Assembly: GCA_947487525.1 (NCBI GenBank) | Contig: CANKWR010000004.1 | Location: 1 to 64,000, forward strand | DNA from: Bacteroidota bacterium | GTDB lineage: Bacteria; Bacteroidota; Bacteroidia; Chitinophagales; Chitinophagaceae | DNA: 64,000 nt | Direction of reading: 5' to 3' | In this document: piece by piece, positions 1 to 7,578 of the stretch | Layout: the number at the start of each line of letters is the position of its first letter | Position numbering within the stretch: position 1 is the stretch's first letter | The notes under the pieces: generated by a model | Database searches by the model: none | Told to the model about the DNA's origin: nothing | The model's input: the letters and a program-made list of their open reading frames with translations, nothing else | Program-made: the position numbers and the translations under genes

Positions 1-24
1 TTTGGCGTAAACATTAATTTCTAA
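1..24 (+). CDS. 3' end of a SusC-like TonB-dependent receptor (partial)
   Basis: Only the last seven codons and the stop are present. They read FGVNINF followed by TAA, ending 10-20 bases before the SusD start. A C-terminus of this kind (aliphatic-Asn-aliphatic-Asn/Ser-Phe) is the usual final beta-strand of SusC/RagA outer-membrane receptors, and SusC genes lie directly upstream of SusD genes. The identification rests on this short tail plus position, so it is an inference. Confidence 0.6.
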   Translation, partial: FGVNINF

Positions 25-43
25 TTTGTTAATAATGAATTTT

Positions 44-1432
44 ATGAAAATATATAAAAAAACAATAAACAAATACTTAACTGCTATTTTGTTTACGAGC
101 GTACTTGCTACGGCTTGCGAAAAGCGTTTGGACGTATTCCCGTACCAAAGTATTTCCGATAGTAAAGCCTTATTATCTGAGGGTGATGTAAATGTTACGC
201 TTATTGGAGCTTATGATGGAGCGCAAGCAGCAACTGTTTACGGTGGAGATATTATGGTGTTGAATGAATTAATCGGCAATGGTGATAATATCAATTTCAC
301 GGGTACTTTTGCAGGCTTATCTGATGCGTATAAAGCACAAATGGTCGCTAACAACTCTAATGCTGCAGGTACATGGACGGCGGCTTACAGTACGATTAAT
401 CGTATTAATAATGTTTTATCAGCGCTTGATAAAGTAACTTCTTCGCCTGCTAAAAAAGCGAGTGTTGAAGGAGAAGCACTTTTCTTAAGAGGCTCTCTTT
501 ATTTCGAATTGGTAAAATTATTTGCTAAGCCGGTTGGCGATGGCGATTACGCTGCAAATTTGGGTGTGCCAATTGTTTTAACACCTACTGGTAATGTAAC
601 TGAAGCCGATTATAAAGCAAGAGCAACGGTGAAAGCAGTGTATGATCAAGTAATTTTGGACTTGAATAGAGCTGAAACTTTATTGCCGTCTTCAAATGGC
701 ATCTATGCAACAAAATGGTCAGCTGCTGCTCAATTATCAAGAGTACACTTAATGTTAAAAAATTATACAGAAGCGGGCGCTGCTGCTAACAGAGTAATTG
801 CTGGAAGCGGTAAAAGCATCGCTAATGATATAGATAAAAACTGGTTTACTTTTATTAAAAACGGCGGAACTACACCTGGTGAATATTTATTTTCAATGAA
901 AGTAACTGCACAGGATGGTACCAACGCTTTAAACACTTATTTTGGTAGAACTATCAGTTCTATTTCAGGGACTGCTGGTAGAAGTGATTGTAAAATTAAA
1001 ACAGCTCACCTTGCTCAATACGAAACAGGGGATAAAAGAAAAGACTATTTTGTTTTATCAGGTGGTAACTATTACACTATGAAGCACTTGGATCGTTTTG
1101 GTGATGTGCCAGTTATTCGTTTATCTGAAATGCATTTAACAAGAGCGGAAGCAAATGTTAGAGGTGGTACTTCAGTTGGTGCAACAGCATTAAGCGATGT
1201 GAATGCAATTCGTGCTCGTGCTGGCTTAACGGCTTTAAGCACAGTTGCTTTAGCTGATGTATTAAAAGAAAGAAAATTAGAATTAGCTTTCGAAGGTCAA
1301 TTCTTACCAGATGCTAAGAGATTGCAAAACTCAGTTGGTACTTTGGCTTGGAATTCTCCAAGATTAATTTTACCTATCCCTCAAAGAGAGATGGATGTAA
1401 ATAAAAAATTAGTGCAAAACGAAGGATATTAA
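44..1432 (+). CDS. SusD/RagB-family nutrient-binding outer-membrane lipoprotein
   Basis: A surface lipoprotein that caps a SusC-type TonB receptor and binds a glycan or peptide substrate before import. The protein has a lipoprotein signal with lipobox LATAC (Cys about residue 25). The SusD helical repeats follow: a long TPR-like N-terminal part including EGEALFLRGSLYFELVKLFAKP, then the C-terminal RLSEMHLTRAEA and NAIRARAGL motifs and the terminal LPIPQREMDVN. At 462 residues it is slightly short for the family. The ORF track begins at a TTG; ATG at 35 or 44 is more likely, and 44 gives the best signal peptide. The substrate cannot be told from the sequence. A terminator follows, so this is probably the last gene of its operon. 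Confidence 0.93.
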   Translation: MKIYKKTINKYLTAILFTSVLATACEKRLDVFPYQSISDSKALLSEGDVNVTLIGAYDGAQAATVYGGDIMVLNELIGNGDNINFTGTFAGLSDAYKAQMVANNSNAAGTWTAAYSTINRINNVLSALDKVTSSPAKKASVEGEALFLRGSLYFELVKLFAKPVGDGDYAANLGVPIVLTPTGNVTEADYKARATVKAVYDQVILDLNRAETLLPSSNGIYATKWSAAAQLSRVHLMLKNYTEAGAAANRVIAGSGKSIANDIDKNWFTFIKNGGTTPGEYLFSMKVTAQDGTNALNTYFGRTISSISGTAGRSDCKIKTAHLAQYETGDKRKDYFVLSGGNYYTMKHLDRFGDVPVIRLSEMHLTRAEANVRGGTSVGATALSDVNAIRARAGLTALSTVALADVLKERKLELAFEGQFLPDAKRLQNSVGTLAWNSPRLILPIPQREMDVNKKLVQNEGY

Positions 1433-1464
1433 TTCTAATTGAATTAATCTAGTTAATCGCTATA

Positions 1465-1507
1465 AAAAATGCCCTCATGAAGTTCAACTTCTGGGGGCAT
1501 TTTTATT
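1465..1507 (+). terminator. Intrinsic terminator after susD
   Basis: The arms AAAATGCCC and GGGGCATTTTT enclose an inner GAAGTT/CAACTTC hairpin, and the 3' arm runs into a T tract. It lies about 35 bases after the SusD stop and ends transcription of the susCD operon. Confidence 0.85.
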
Positions 1508-1552
1508 GTAGGTCCGTTTTTGTTTTTGAAGTTCTTTTCCTATCTTAACACC

Positions 1553-2878
1553 ATGCAGGAGACAAAAAAACAATTGGGCTTGTGGACAAGCACTTCATTG
1601 GTGGTAGGCAACATGATTGGGGCGGGTGTATTTATGATGCCTGCTACTTTGTCCAGCTTTGGAGGCATTAGTTTAATTGGTTGGGTTTGTGCTGCTATCG
1701 GAGCATTCTTAATCGCAAAAGTGTTTGCGCATTTATCAAAATTATTGCCCGCTGCCGACGGTGGTCCTTATGCCTATTCTCAAAAAGGCTTGGGTGATTT
1801 TGCCGGCTTTCTGGTAGCCTGGGGGTATTTAGTTTCGGTATGGTGCACCAATGCGGCCATCACGGTTTCCTTTATTAGTGCAATGAGTACCTTTATTCCC
1901 GCTTTGGCAACCAATTCTTTTTTAGCAGTGGCGACAGGACTGGGAACCATTTGGTTTTTATCTTGGATTAATTCCTTAGGTATTTTAACCTCAGGCATTC
2001 TTCAACTTGTGACGACTATTTTAAAAATTGTACCCATTGTTTTAATTGGGGTCGTTGGATTATTTTATATTCAATGGAATAATTTCTTACCCTTTAATTC
2101 AAGTGGCAGTTCCTCCTTTGCTGCCATTACAGCTACAACCACCTTAACTTTTTTTGCTTTTCTTGGCATTGAATCTGCCACCATTCCTTCGGGTAGTGTA
2201 GCAAATTCAGCTGCTACTGTGGCCAAGGCGACCACTTTGGGTACCCTCATTGCAACGGTAGTATATATTTTAAGTACTGTAAGTATTATGGGGATGATTC
2301 CAGCTACTGCACTAAAACAAAGTGTCACGCCATTTGCCGACGCGGCGGTCATCATTTGGGGAGCCGGCGCAAAATATTGGGTAAGTGCAGGCGTAGCTAT
2401 TTCAGCATTTGGTGCACTAAACGGGTACATTTTAATTCAAGGTCAAATGCCTTATGCTGTGGCCAAGGATAAATTATTCCCAGCTATTTTTACACGTAAA
2501 AACAAAAAGGGGGTACCTGTTTTTGGCATTGTGATTTCCAGCATTTTTGTTTCGGTATTTATGGCCATGAATTATACCAAAGGATTGGTGGCTCAGTTTC
2601 AGTTTTTAATTTTATTAACTACGTCCACTATTTTAATCCCTTATATATTTTGTACTGCTTCCTATTTATTATTAAGACTTAAAGGGTCATTACCCTCCAA
2701 CGCATTATTTAACGGTGCACTATTATTAGCTTCTTTGGCATTTGTTTTTTGCATGTGGATCATGATTGGCTTAGGATACGAAACCGTATTCTGGGGCTTT
2801 GTACTTACTATGTCCTCGGTACCCATTTATGTATATGCTGTTTGGAAAAGAGATCAAAAAAACAAACAAGATAATTAA
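1553..2878 (+). CDS. APC-superfamily amino acid permease, AdiC-like
   Basis: An inner-membrane amino acid or polyamine transporter of about 441 residues and 12 membrane segments. The start is ATG 1553 (MQETKKQLG); the track's N-terminal extension begins at a TTG. The first segment has GNMIGAGVF (about residues 19-27), the unwound substrate-binding helix of this family. FLGIESATIP matches the AdiC segment carrying its gating Glu, and STVSIMGMIP matches AdiC closely. Downstream is an arginine-deiminase/DDAH-type enzyme, so the pair may import and hydrolyse a guanidino compound. That substrate is inferred from neighbourhood and resemblance, not shown. The aromatic residue expected near AdiC Trp293 is a Tyr here (NGYILIQGQ). 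Confidence 0.85.
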   Translation: MQETKKQLGLWTSTSLVVGNMIGAGVFMMPATLSSFGGISLIGWVCAAIGAFLIAKVFAHLSKLLPAADGGPYAYSQKGLGDFAGFLVAWGYLVSVWCTNAAITVSFISAMSTFIPALATNSFLAVATGLGTIWFLSWINSLGILTSGILQLVTTILKIVPIVLIGVVGLFYIQWNNFLPFNSSGSSSFAAITATTTLTFFAFLGIESATIPSGSVANSAATVAKATTLGTLIATVVYILSTVSIMGMIPATALKQSVTPFADAAVIIWGAGAKYWVSAGVAISAFGALNGYILIQGQMPYAVAKDKLFPAIFTRKNKKGVPVFGIVISSIFVSVFMAMNYTKGLVAQFQFLILLTTSTILIPYIFCTASYLLLRLKGSLPSNALFNGALLLASLAFVFCMWIMIGLGYETVFWGFVLTMSSVPIYVYAVWKRDQKNKQDN

Positions 2879-2917
2879 ACGTTGCGGGTTTTTCGTGACA
2901 AATAAATTTATTCAATC

Positions 2918-3787
2918 ATGAGTGCACATTCAGAATCAGGAAAATTAAAATCGGTGTATATTAAAAAAGTGGCTGCCGCATTTATTGACGATGCACATAT
3001 TTCACAACATTGGGAAGCGCTTAACTATTTAGGTAAACCCGATATTACAAAAGCATTACAAGAGTATGATGCTTTTGAACAAATATTAAAAGACCATGGT
3101 GCTGAGCTATTGTATTTGCCACAGGATGACAAGGTGAATATGGATTCTATTTATTGTAGAGATGCTGCCATTGCAACTGATAATGGAATGATTATTTGCA
3201 ATATGGGCAAGCAGGGACGTATCAATGAACCTGCAGCTGAACAACGAGCATTTGAAGCCAATGGTATTCAAGTATTGGGTGTAATCACTGCGCCTGGTAC
3301 TTTAGAAGGTGGTGATGTTGCTTGGTTGGATTCAAAAACATTAGCGGTTGGACATACGTACCGCACCAATGAGGAAGGCATTCGACAACTCACTGCATTA
3401 CTATCTCCACTGGGCGTAACCGTTATATCGGTCCCCATGCCACATTATAAAGGACCTTCAGATGTATTTCATTTAATGTCGGTTTTAAGTCCGGTGGATT
3501 GTAATTTGGCCGTAGTGTATTCTCCATTAATCCCCATCGTATTTAGAAATGAATTAATGGCGCGTGGCTATGAATTAGTGGAAGTGCCGGATACAGAATT
3601 TGACAGCATGGGGTGTAATGTGTTGGCTTTGGCACCCCGTGTTTGCTTAATGGTAAAGGGAAATCCAATCACCAAAGCAAGATTAGAAGAAGCTGGATGT
3701 AAAGTAATTGAGTATGAGGGAGAAGAAATCAGTGTTAAAGGAGGTGGAGGCCCCACTTGTTTAACAAGACCAGTGATGCGCGCTTAG
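2918..3787 (+). CDS. Arginine deiminase/dimethylarginine hydrolase-family protein
   Basis: A guanidino-group-modifying enzyme (pentein fold) of 289 residues, probably a cytosolic hydrolase of arginine, methylarginine or a related compound. The catalytic triad of the superfamily is visible: an acidic LEGGD motif (about Glu130), His in DVFHLMS (His185), and the nucleophile in GGPTCLTRP near the C-terminus (Cys281). The length fits DDAH-type hydrolases (about 255-290) better than true ArcA (about 400). The ATG lies 40 bases after the AdiC-like permease, suggesting one transcription unit. Its TAG stop directly abuts the TAA stop of the convergent ClC gene. The exact substrate cannot be decided from sequence alone. 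Confidence 0.82.
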   Translation: MSAHSESGKLKSVYIKKVAAAFIDDAHISQHWEALNYLGKPDITKALQEYDAFEQILKDHGAELLYLPQDDKVNMDSIYCRDAAIATDNGMIICNMGKQGRINEPAAEQRAFEANGIQVLGVITAPGTLEGGDVAWLDSKTLAVGHTYRTNEEGIRQLTALLSPLGVTVISVPMPHYKGPSDVFHLMSVLSPVDCNLAVVYSPLIPIVFRNELMARGYELVEVPDTEFDSMGCNVLALAPRVCLMVKGNPITKARLEEAGCKVIEYEGEEISVKGGGGPTCLTRPVMRA

Positions 3788-5029
3788 TTACAAATTCGAA
3801 CTGCGTTGTAAGTAATGATACAATTTAAATTTAGCTCCTTGTTTTAGTTGAGCAGGATATATTCCATTTGCGCCGGAAGTAAAATAGGAGGCGATACTTG
3901 CAATACCAATAAACAGGCCTGCATTTATTCCAAATAGTTCAATGCCTAGTATAATTGAAGCAATTACACAATGAGTTGCTCCTGCAAATACCGCCACAAA
4001 ACCCATGCCTGCCAATAAAGCCATCGGTAGGGGGATCAACCAAATTAAAATATTGCCCAATGTTGCACCAATAAAAAATAGGGGGGTTACTTCGCCCCCT
4101 TTAAATCCTGCGCTTAATGTAAAGGTGGTGAGTAGAATCTTAATCAAAAAATCATATTTGCCCATTGGGGTAGTAAAGGACTCAATAATGGTTGGAATGC
4201 CAAGGCCAATATGTTTTGTAGTGCCAAGTATGCTTATTGCAATGATTAAAACAATTCCTCCAATCAGTGGTCGCAATGGTGCATAGCGCAATTTGTGAAA
4301 GAACCAGGACCAGATTAAATTTATTTTACTAAACAACAGTGCAGCCAATCCGAAAATCAATCCTGCGATTAAAGTACTAATGATACTTGAGGCATTGATC
4401 ACAGGAATTGCAGCAATAGTATACTGGGTATGATGTACACCCATCGCCAAGCAAGTATAGTGTGCAATATAGGCTGCCGCAAAGCTTGGCATAACATTAG
4501 CTAGCCTACTGTTTTTGAATAACATTAACTCCAATGCAAAAATTGCACCAGCCATGGGAGTGCCAAATACGGCGGCAAAGCCGGCACTGATCCCCACCAC
4601 TAAAATTGTTTTACGTTCCTGAGTAGTACATTTAAACAATTGGGTAAATTGATCGGCAATGGCGCCCCCCATTTGCAATGCAGTACCTTCTCGGCCTGCT
4701 GAACCTCCCGCCAAATGGGTTAAAATAGTTCCGATATATACCAAAGGGGCCATCCTAAATGGAATGGTTGCTTGCGGTGATTGATGTTCCTCAAGAAGTA
4801 GATTATTTCCTTTACTAGCTTCTCCGCCATAATAATGATACATCGCTCCAATGGCAAATCCAATCATTGGCAAACTATATATGATCCATTGATGCGTCTC
4901 CCTAAACTGGGTAACATAGTCTAAGCTCATCAAAAAAAATGCAGCAACTGTTCCTGTTAATGCCCCAATAATAATGCATAAAAGTACCCATTTAAAAAAA
5001 CCAATCATATAGGTATTGTATTTTTGCAT
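3788..5029 (-). CDS. ClC-family anion transporter, probably the fluoride/proton (CLC-F) type
   Basis: A membrane anion transporter of 413 residues with about 10-12 hydrophobic helices. The anion filter is visible: GGSAGREGTALQMG (GREGT at about 112-116, Glu114 as the gating glutamate) and GFKGGEVTPLFFIGATLGN in the second half. GREGT rather than GREGP, and GGEVTP rather than the GGxFxP of chloride ClCs, are from memory features of the CLC-F fluoride/proton antiporters; the subtype is an inference. No CBS domains are present. It sits 3 bases downstream of the small membrane protein and is probably co-transcribed with it. An internal ATG at codon 8 is an alternative start. I saw no fluoride riboswitch upstream. 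Confidence 0.85.
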   Translation of the reverse strand: MQKYNTYMIGFFKWVLLCIIIGALTGTVAAFFLMSLDYVTQFRETHQWIIYSLPMIGFAIGAMYHYYGGEASKGNNLLLEEHQSPQATIPFRMAPLVYIGTILTHLAGGSAGREGTALQMGGAIADQFTQLFKCTTQERKTILVVGISAGFAAVFGTPMAGAIFALELMLFKNSRLANVMPSFAAAYIAHYTCLAMGVHHTQYTIAAIPVINASSIISTLIAGLIFGLAALLFSKINLIWSWFFHKLRYAPLRPLIGGIVLIIAISILGTTKHIGLGIPTIIESFTTPMGKYDFLIKILLTTFTLSAGFKGGEVTPLFFIGATLGNILIWLIPLPMALLAGMGFVAVFAGATHCVIASIILGIELFGINAGLFIGIASIASYFTSGANGIYPAQLKQGAKFKLYHYLQRSSNL

Positions 5030-5032
5030 TTT

Positions 5033-5278
5033 CTAATGCTGCTTCTTTTTTCTTTTGGCAATCATAATTACCGCAATAATGACCCAAATAAAATTCACCA
5101 CCATGCTAGGATACGCTTGATGGAAATAGGTATTGATGACAAAAAATAATCCACCAAATATATTGGACCAAACATACCACTTGCTCTCAGTAGGTAGTCG
5201 TCCTGTAATATTTAATGCATAGGACCCAACAATTAAAACAGAGGCGATCCAACCGATCGCTTCAATGAGTATATTCAT
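5033..5278 (-). CDS. Small three-helix membrane protein, CBU_0592-like
   Basis: An 81-residue hydrophobic protein with about three membrane helices. It starts MNILIEAIGWIASVLIVGSYALN and ends in the basic tail KRKKKQH. The GWxxxxLxxxxY pattern and the size resemble the CBU_0592 family of bacterial membrane proteins, whose function is unknown to me. It is the first gene of a two-gene unit with the ClC transporter (3-base gap), so a supporting role in anion or pH homeostasis is possible but unproven. A strong inverted repeat lies 12 bases upstream of the start. Confidence 0.65.
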   Translation of the reverse strand: MNILIEAIGWIASVLIVGSYALNITGRLPTESKWYVWSNIFGGLFFVINTYFHQAYPSMVVNFIWVIIAVIMIAKRKKKQH

Positions 5279-5290
5279 CTCATAAAATTA

Positions 5291-5322
5291 CATAAAACCT
5301 GCTTAATAAACCAGGTTTTATG
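5291..5322. promoter_or_regulatory. Perfect inverted repeat between the ClC unit and carbonic anhydrase
   Basis: The arms CATAAAACCTG and CAGGTTTTATG are perfect 11-bp complements around a 10-base loop. The repeat sits just upstream of the leftward small-membrane-protein start and about 100 bases before the rightward carbonic anhydrase. It could be an operator or a 5'-UTR hairpin. No poly-T follows, so a terminator is unlikely. Confidence 0.45.
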
Positions 5323-5422
5323 GATGATACTATCAGCGTCAAATGTCATGGATAAAATAAAAAATATAAACTATATTTATAAGTATAACAGCTTTACCCC
5401 TTTTTAAAACCTGCCACCAATT

Positions 5423-6055
5423 ATGAAAAATTCGTACGAAAAATTATTAGACAATAATAAAAAATGGGTGGCTGACCAGTTGGCACTTAACCCTCATTTT
5501 TTTGATGAATTGGCGGACAAGCAAAACCCAGCGTATTTGTGGATTGGTTGTTCAGACAGTCGCGTTCCTGCAAATCAAATTACAGGGACCAAGCCCGGGG
5601 AAGTTTTCGTACATCGCAATATTGCCAATATGGTGGTACATAGTGACATGAATATGTTAAGTGTATTGTCCTATGCGGTTGAGGTTTTACAAGTAAAACA
5701 TATTATTGTTTGTGGTCACTATGGATGTGGAGGTGTGCTCGCTGCAATGAACAATAAACAATTAGGTTTAATTGATAATTGGTTACGCCATATCAAGGAT
5801 GTTTATCGTTATCATCATGTTGAGCTAGATGCTATTGCGGATAAAGAATTAAGAGCGAGAAGGTTTGTCGAAGTGAATGTAATGGAGCAAGTGCATGATT
5901 TAGGGAAAACGTCCATTGTACAAAATGCATGGAAAAGAGGACAAGACCTGCACTTGCATGGTTGGGCTTATGACGTGAAGGACGGCCTCATTAAAGACTT
6001 AGGGGTCAACTTTACGAACACAAGTGATCTTCATTCAGTGTATCACTTAGATTAA
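5423..6055 (+). CDS. can: Beta-class carbonic anhydrase
   Basis: Interconverts CO2 and bicarbonate in the cytosol. The zinc ligands are all present: Cys43, Asp45 and Arg47 in CSDSRVP, and His99 and Cys102 in GHYGCGG. The 210 residues match the usual 200-220. A conserved [10 protein letters not shown] segment lies between the two motifs. Start ATG 5423 is followed by a typical N-terminus ([16 protein letters not shown]). It stands alone, divergent from the small-membrane-protein/ClC unit; its grouping with a proton-coupled anion transporter may be chance. Confidence 0.95.
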   Translation: MKNSYEKLLDNNKKWVADQLALNPHFFDELADKQNPAYLWIGCSDSRVPANQITGTKPGEVFVHRNIANMVVHSDMNMLSVLSYAVEVLQVKHIIVCGHYGCGGVLAAMNNKQLGLIDNWLRHIKDVYRYHHVELDAIADKELRARRFVEVNVMEQVHDLGKTSIVQNAWKRGQDLHLHGWAYDVKDGLIKDLGVNFTNTSDLHSVYHLD

Positions 6056-6114
6056 TGATATAATTCATATACATTGGCGCTTTAATGAAATAGTATGCGC
6101 GATAATTTTTATTT

Positions 6115-7434
6115 ATGAAAAATGTACTGACTATTCTTATTTGTCTGATTGTATTAAATACACAGGCACAAACCTATACGCCTACAGCTGGCAATATTGC
6201 CGCAAGAGCTGCTTTTCAAGACAGAAAATTTGGCATGTTTATTCATTGGGGTGCTTCGAGTGTATTGAGCGATGAAGAATGGGTAATGGAAAACAGAGGT
6301 ATTGAAGTAAAGGACTATAAAAAATTAATTAAACTATTTAATCCAACCAACTTTGATGCAGCTAAATGGGTTAGCACGGCTAAGCAAGCCGGCATGAAAT
6401 ACATTGTGTTTATTACAAGGCACCACGACGGATTTTCCAACTGGGATACTAAATATTCGGATTGGAAAATTACCAACACGCCCTATAAGAAAGACGTTTT
6501 AAAAATGTTGGCAGCGGAATGTAAAAAACAAGGCATTGAACTCGGCTTGTATTATTCAACCTTAGACTGGAGCCGGGATGATTATCCTTATGAAACAGGT
6601 CGGACTGGGAAAAAGTCGGGACGTACTCAAAAAAGCAACTATGCTGCTTACTTGCAATTCATGCAAAATCAATTAACTGAATTGCTGACCAACTATGGCC
6701 CCATTTCCTGTATTTGGCTGGATGGGCATTGGGATCAAACCAATCCCGAGGGATCCGCTGACAGGAGTTCAAGAATTGATTGGAAATACGAGGAGCTGTA
6801 TGGTTTAATTCATCAACTACAACCCAATTGTATGATTGGAAACAACCATCATTTAGATCCAATCAATGGGGAAGATTTTCAAATGTTTGAACAGGATTTA
6901 CCTGGACAAAATAAGTCAGGCTTAAGTTTTCAATCCACTTCGGCATTGCCTTTGGAGTCCTGTATCACAATGAATAAAAGTTGGGGTTTTTCGATCAAAG
7001 ACCATCATTATAAAACCTTTCAGGAAGTAATACATACATTGGTGGGTGCTGCTGGACGCAATACCAATTTGTTGTTAAATGTGGGGCCGATGCCCAATGG
7101 GGAAATAGGCATGGAGTTTACCGACACCTTGGCTTTAGTGGGTAATTGGACAAGACAATTTGGACAGTCTATTTATGGTACCAGGGGTGGTCCCATGCAA
7201 GCGGAAAAGTGGGGAGTCACTACACAAAATAAGGACTTTGTTTTTGTACATGTTTTTGAAAAGCCAACTAATGGCTTGATTACCATTCCAGGGAAATACA
7301 ATGCAGCTACAATTTTAGTCATGAATAATGGGAGTTGGATAACGGGAATGGATACGCAAGAAGGGCTGCAAATTGACATTGCTCAATTCACTATTGAATC
7401 CCCGGATTTGATTTTGAAGTTAGCTAAAAAATAA
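6115..7434 (+). CDS. Secreted GH29 alpha-L-fucosidase
   Basis: A glycoside hydrolase that removes terminal alpha-L-fucose from glycans. An N-terminal signal peptide (MKNVLTILICLIVLNTQAQ) sends it to the periplasm or beyond. The GH29 barrel is recognisable by FGMFIHWGASSV (about 39-50), YIVFITRHHDGFSNWDT (about 96-112), GLYYSTLDW and IWLDGHWD, where Asp203 is the expected nucleophile. The length of 439 is in the normal range, with only a short C-terminal beta domain. It is not in a polysaccharide utilisation locus here: the SusD gene is 5 kb away and genes on the other strand intervene. Confidence 0.93.
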   Translation: MKNVLTILICLIVLNTQAQTYTPTAGNIAARAAFQDRKFGMFIHWGASSVLSDEEWVMENRGIEVKDYKKLIKLFNPTNFDAAKWVSTAKQAGMKYIVFITRHHDGFSNWDTKYSDWKITNTPYKKDVLKMLAAECKKQGIELGLYYSTLDWSRDDYPYETGRTGKKSGRTQKSNYAAYLQFMQNQLTELLTNYGPISCIWLDGHWDQTNPEGSADRSSRIDWKYEELYGLIHQLQPNCMIGNNHHLDPINGEDFQMFEQDLPGQNKSGLSFQSTSALPLESCITMNKSWGFSIKDHHYKTFQEVIHTLVGAAGRNTNLLLNVGPMPNGEIGMEFTDTLALVGNWTRQFGQSIYGTRGGPMQAEKWGVTTQNKDFVFVHVFEKPTNGLITIPGKYNAATILVMNNGSWITGMDTQEGLQIDIAQFTIESPDLILKLAKK

Positions 7435-7511
7435 ATTTAAAAATACTGATTATCAATATTTTACAATTCAATTTTTTGTTGATTTTTTCTAGAATTTAAA
7501 CTTAATATTAA

Positions 7512-7557
7512 GTTCACATTCAGGTAACAATTTGGTAACATTAGAGTCTAATATTTG
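7512..7557 (+). promoter_or_regulatory. Pho-box-like direct repeats and promoter before the TonB receptor
   Basis: Two exact GGTAACA copies begin at 7523 and 7534, exactly 11 bp apart. A weaker copy, GTTCACA, begins at 7512 in the same register. Heptamers repeated every 11 bp are the geometry of PhoB/PhoP-type response-regulator sites; GTAACA-N5-GTAACA resembles the Bacillus PhoP box TTAACA-N5-TTAACA. A -7-like box, AATATTTG, follows at 7550-7557, so the repeats cover the -33 region as in activator-dependent promoters. Phosphate control is an inference. Confidence 0.5.
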
Positions 7558-7578
7558 CGGTATAAATAACTATATATC

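Noticed and set aside
5279-5422. Possible fluoride riboswitch ahead of the ClC unit
   Set aside because: The conserved pseudoknot sequences expected of the crcB motif are not visible on either strand; only the inverted repeat is present.
1-7434. A polysaccharide utilisation locus joining susCD and the GH29 fucosidase
   Set aside because: A terminator, opposite-strand genes and carbonic anhydrase lie between them, and no other glycan genes are adjacent.
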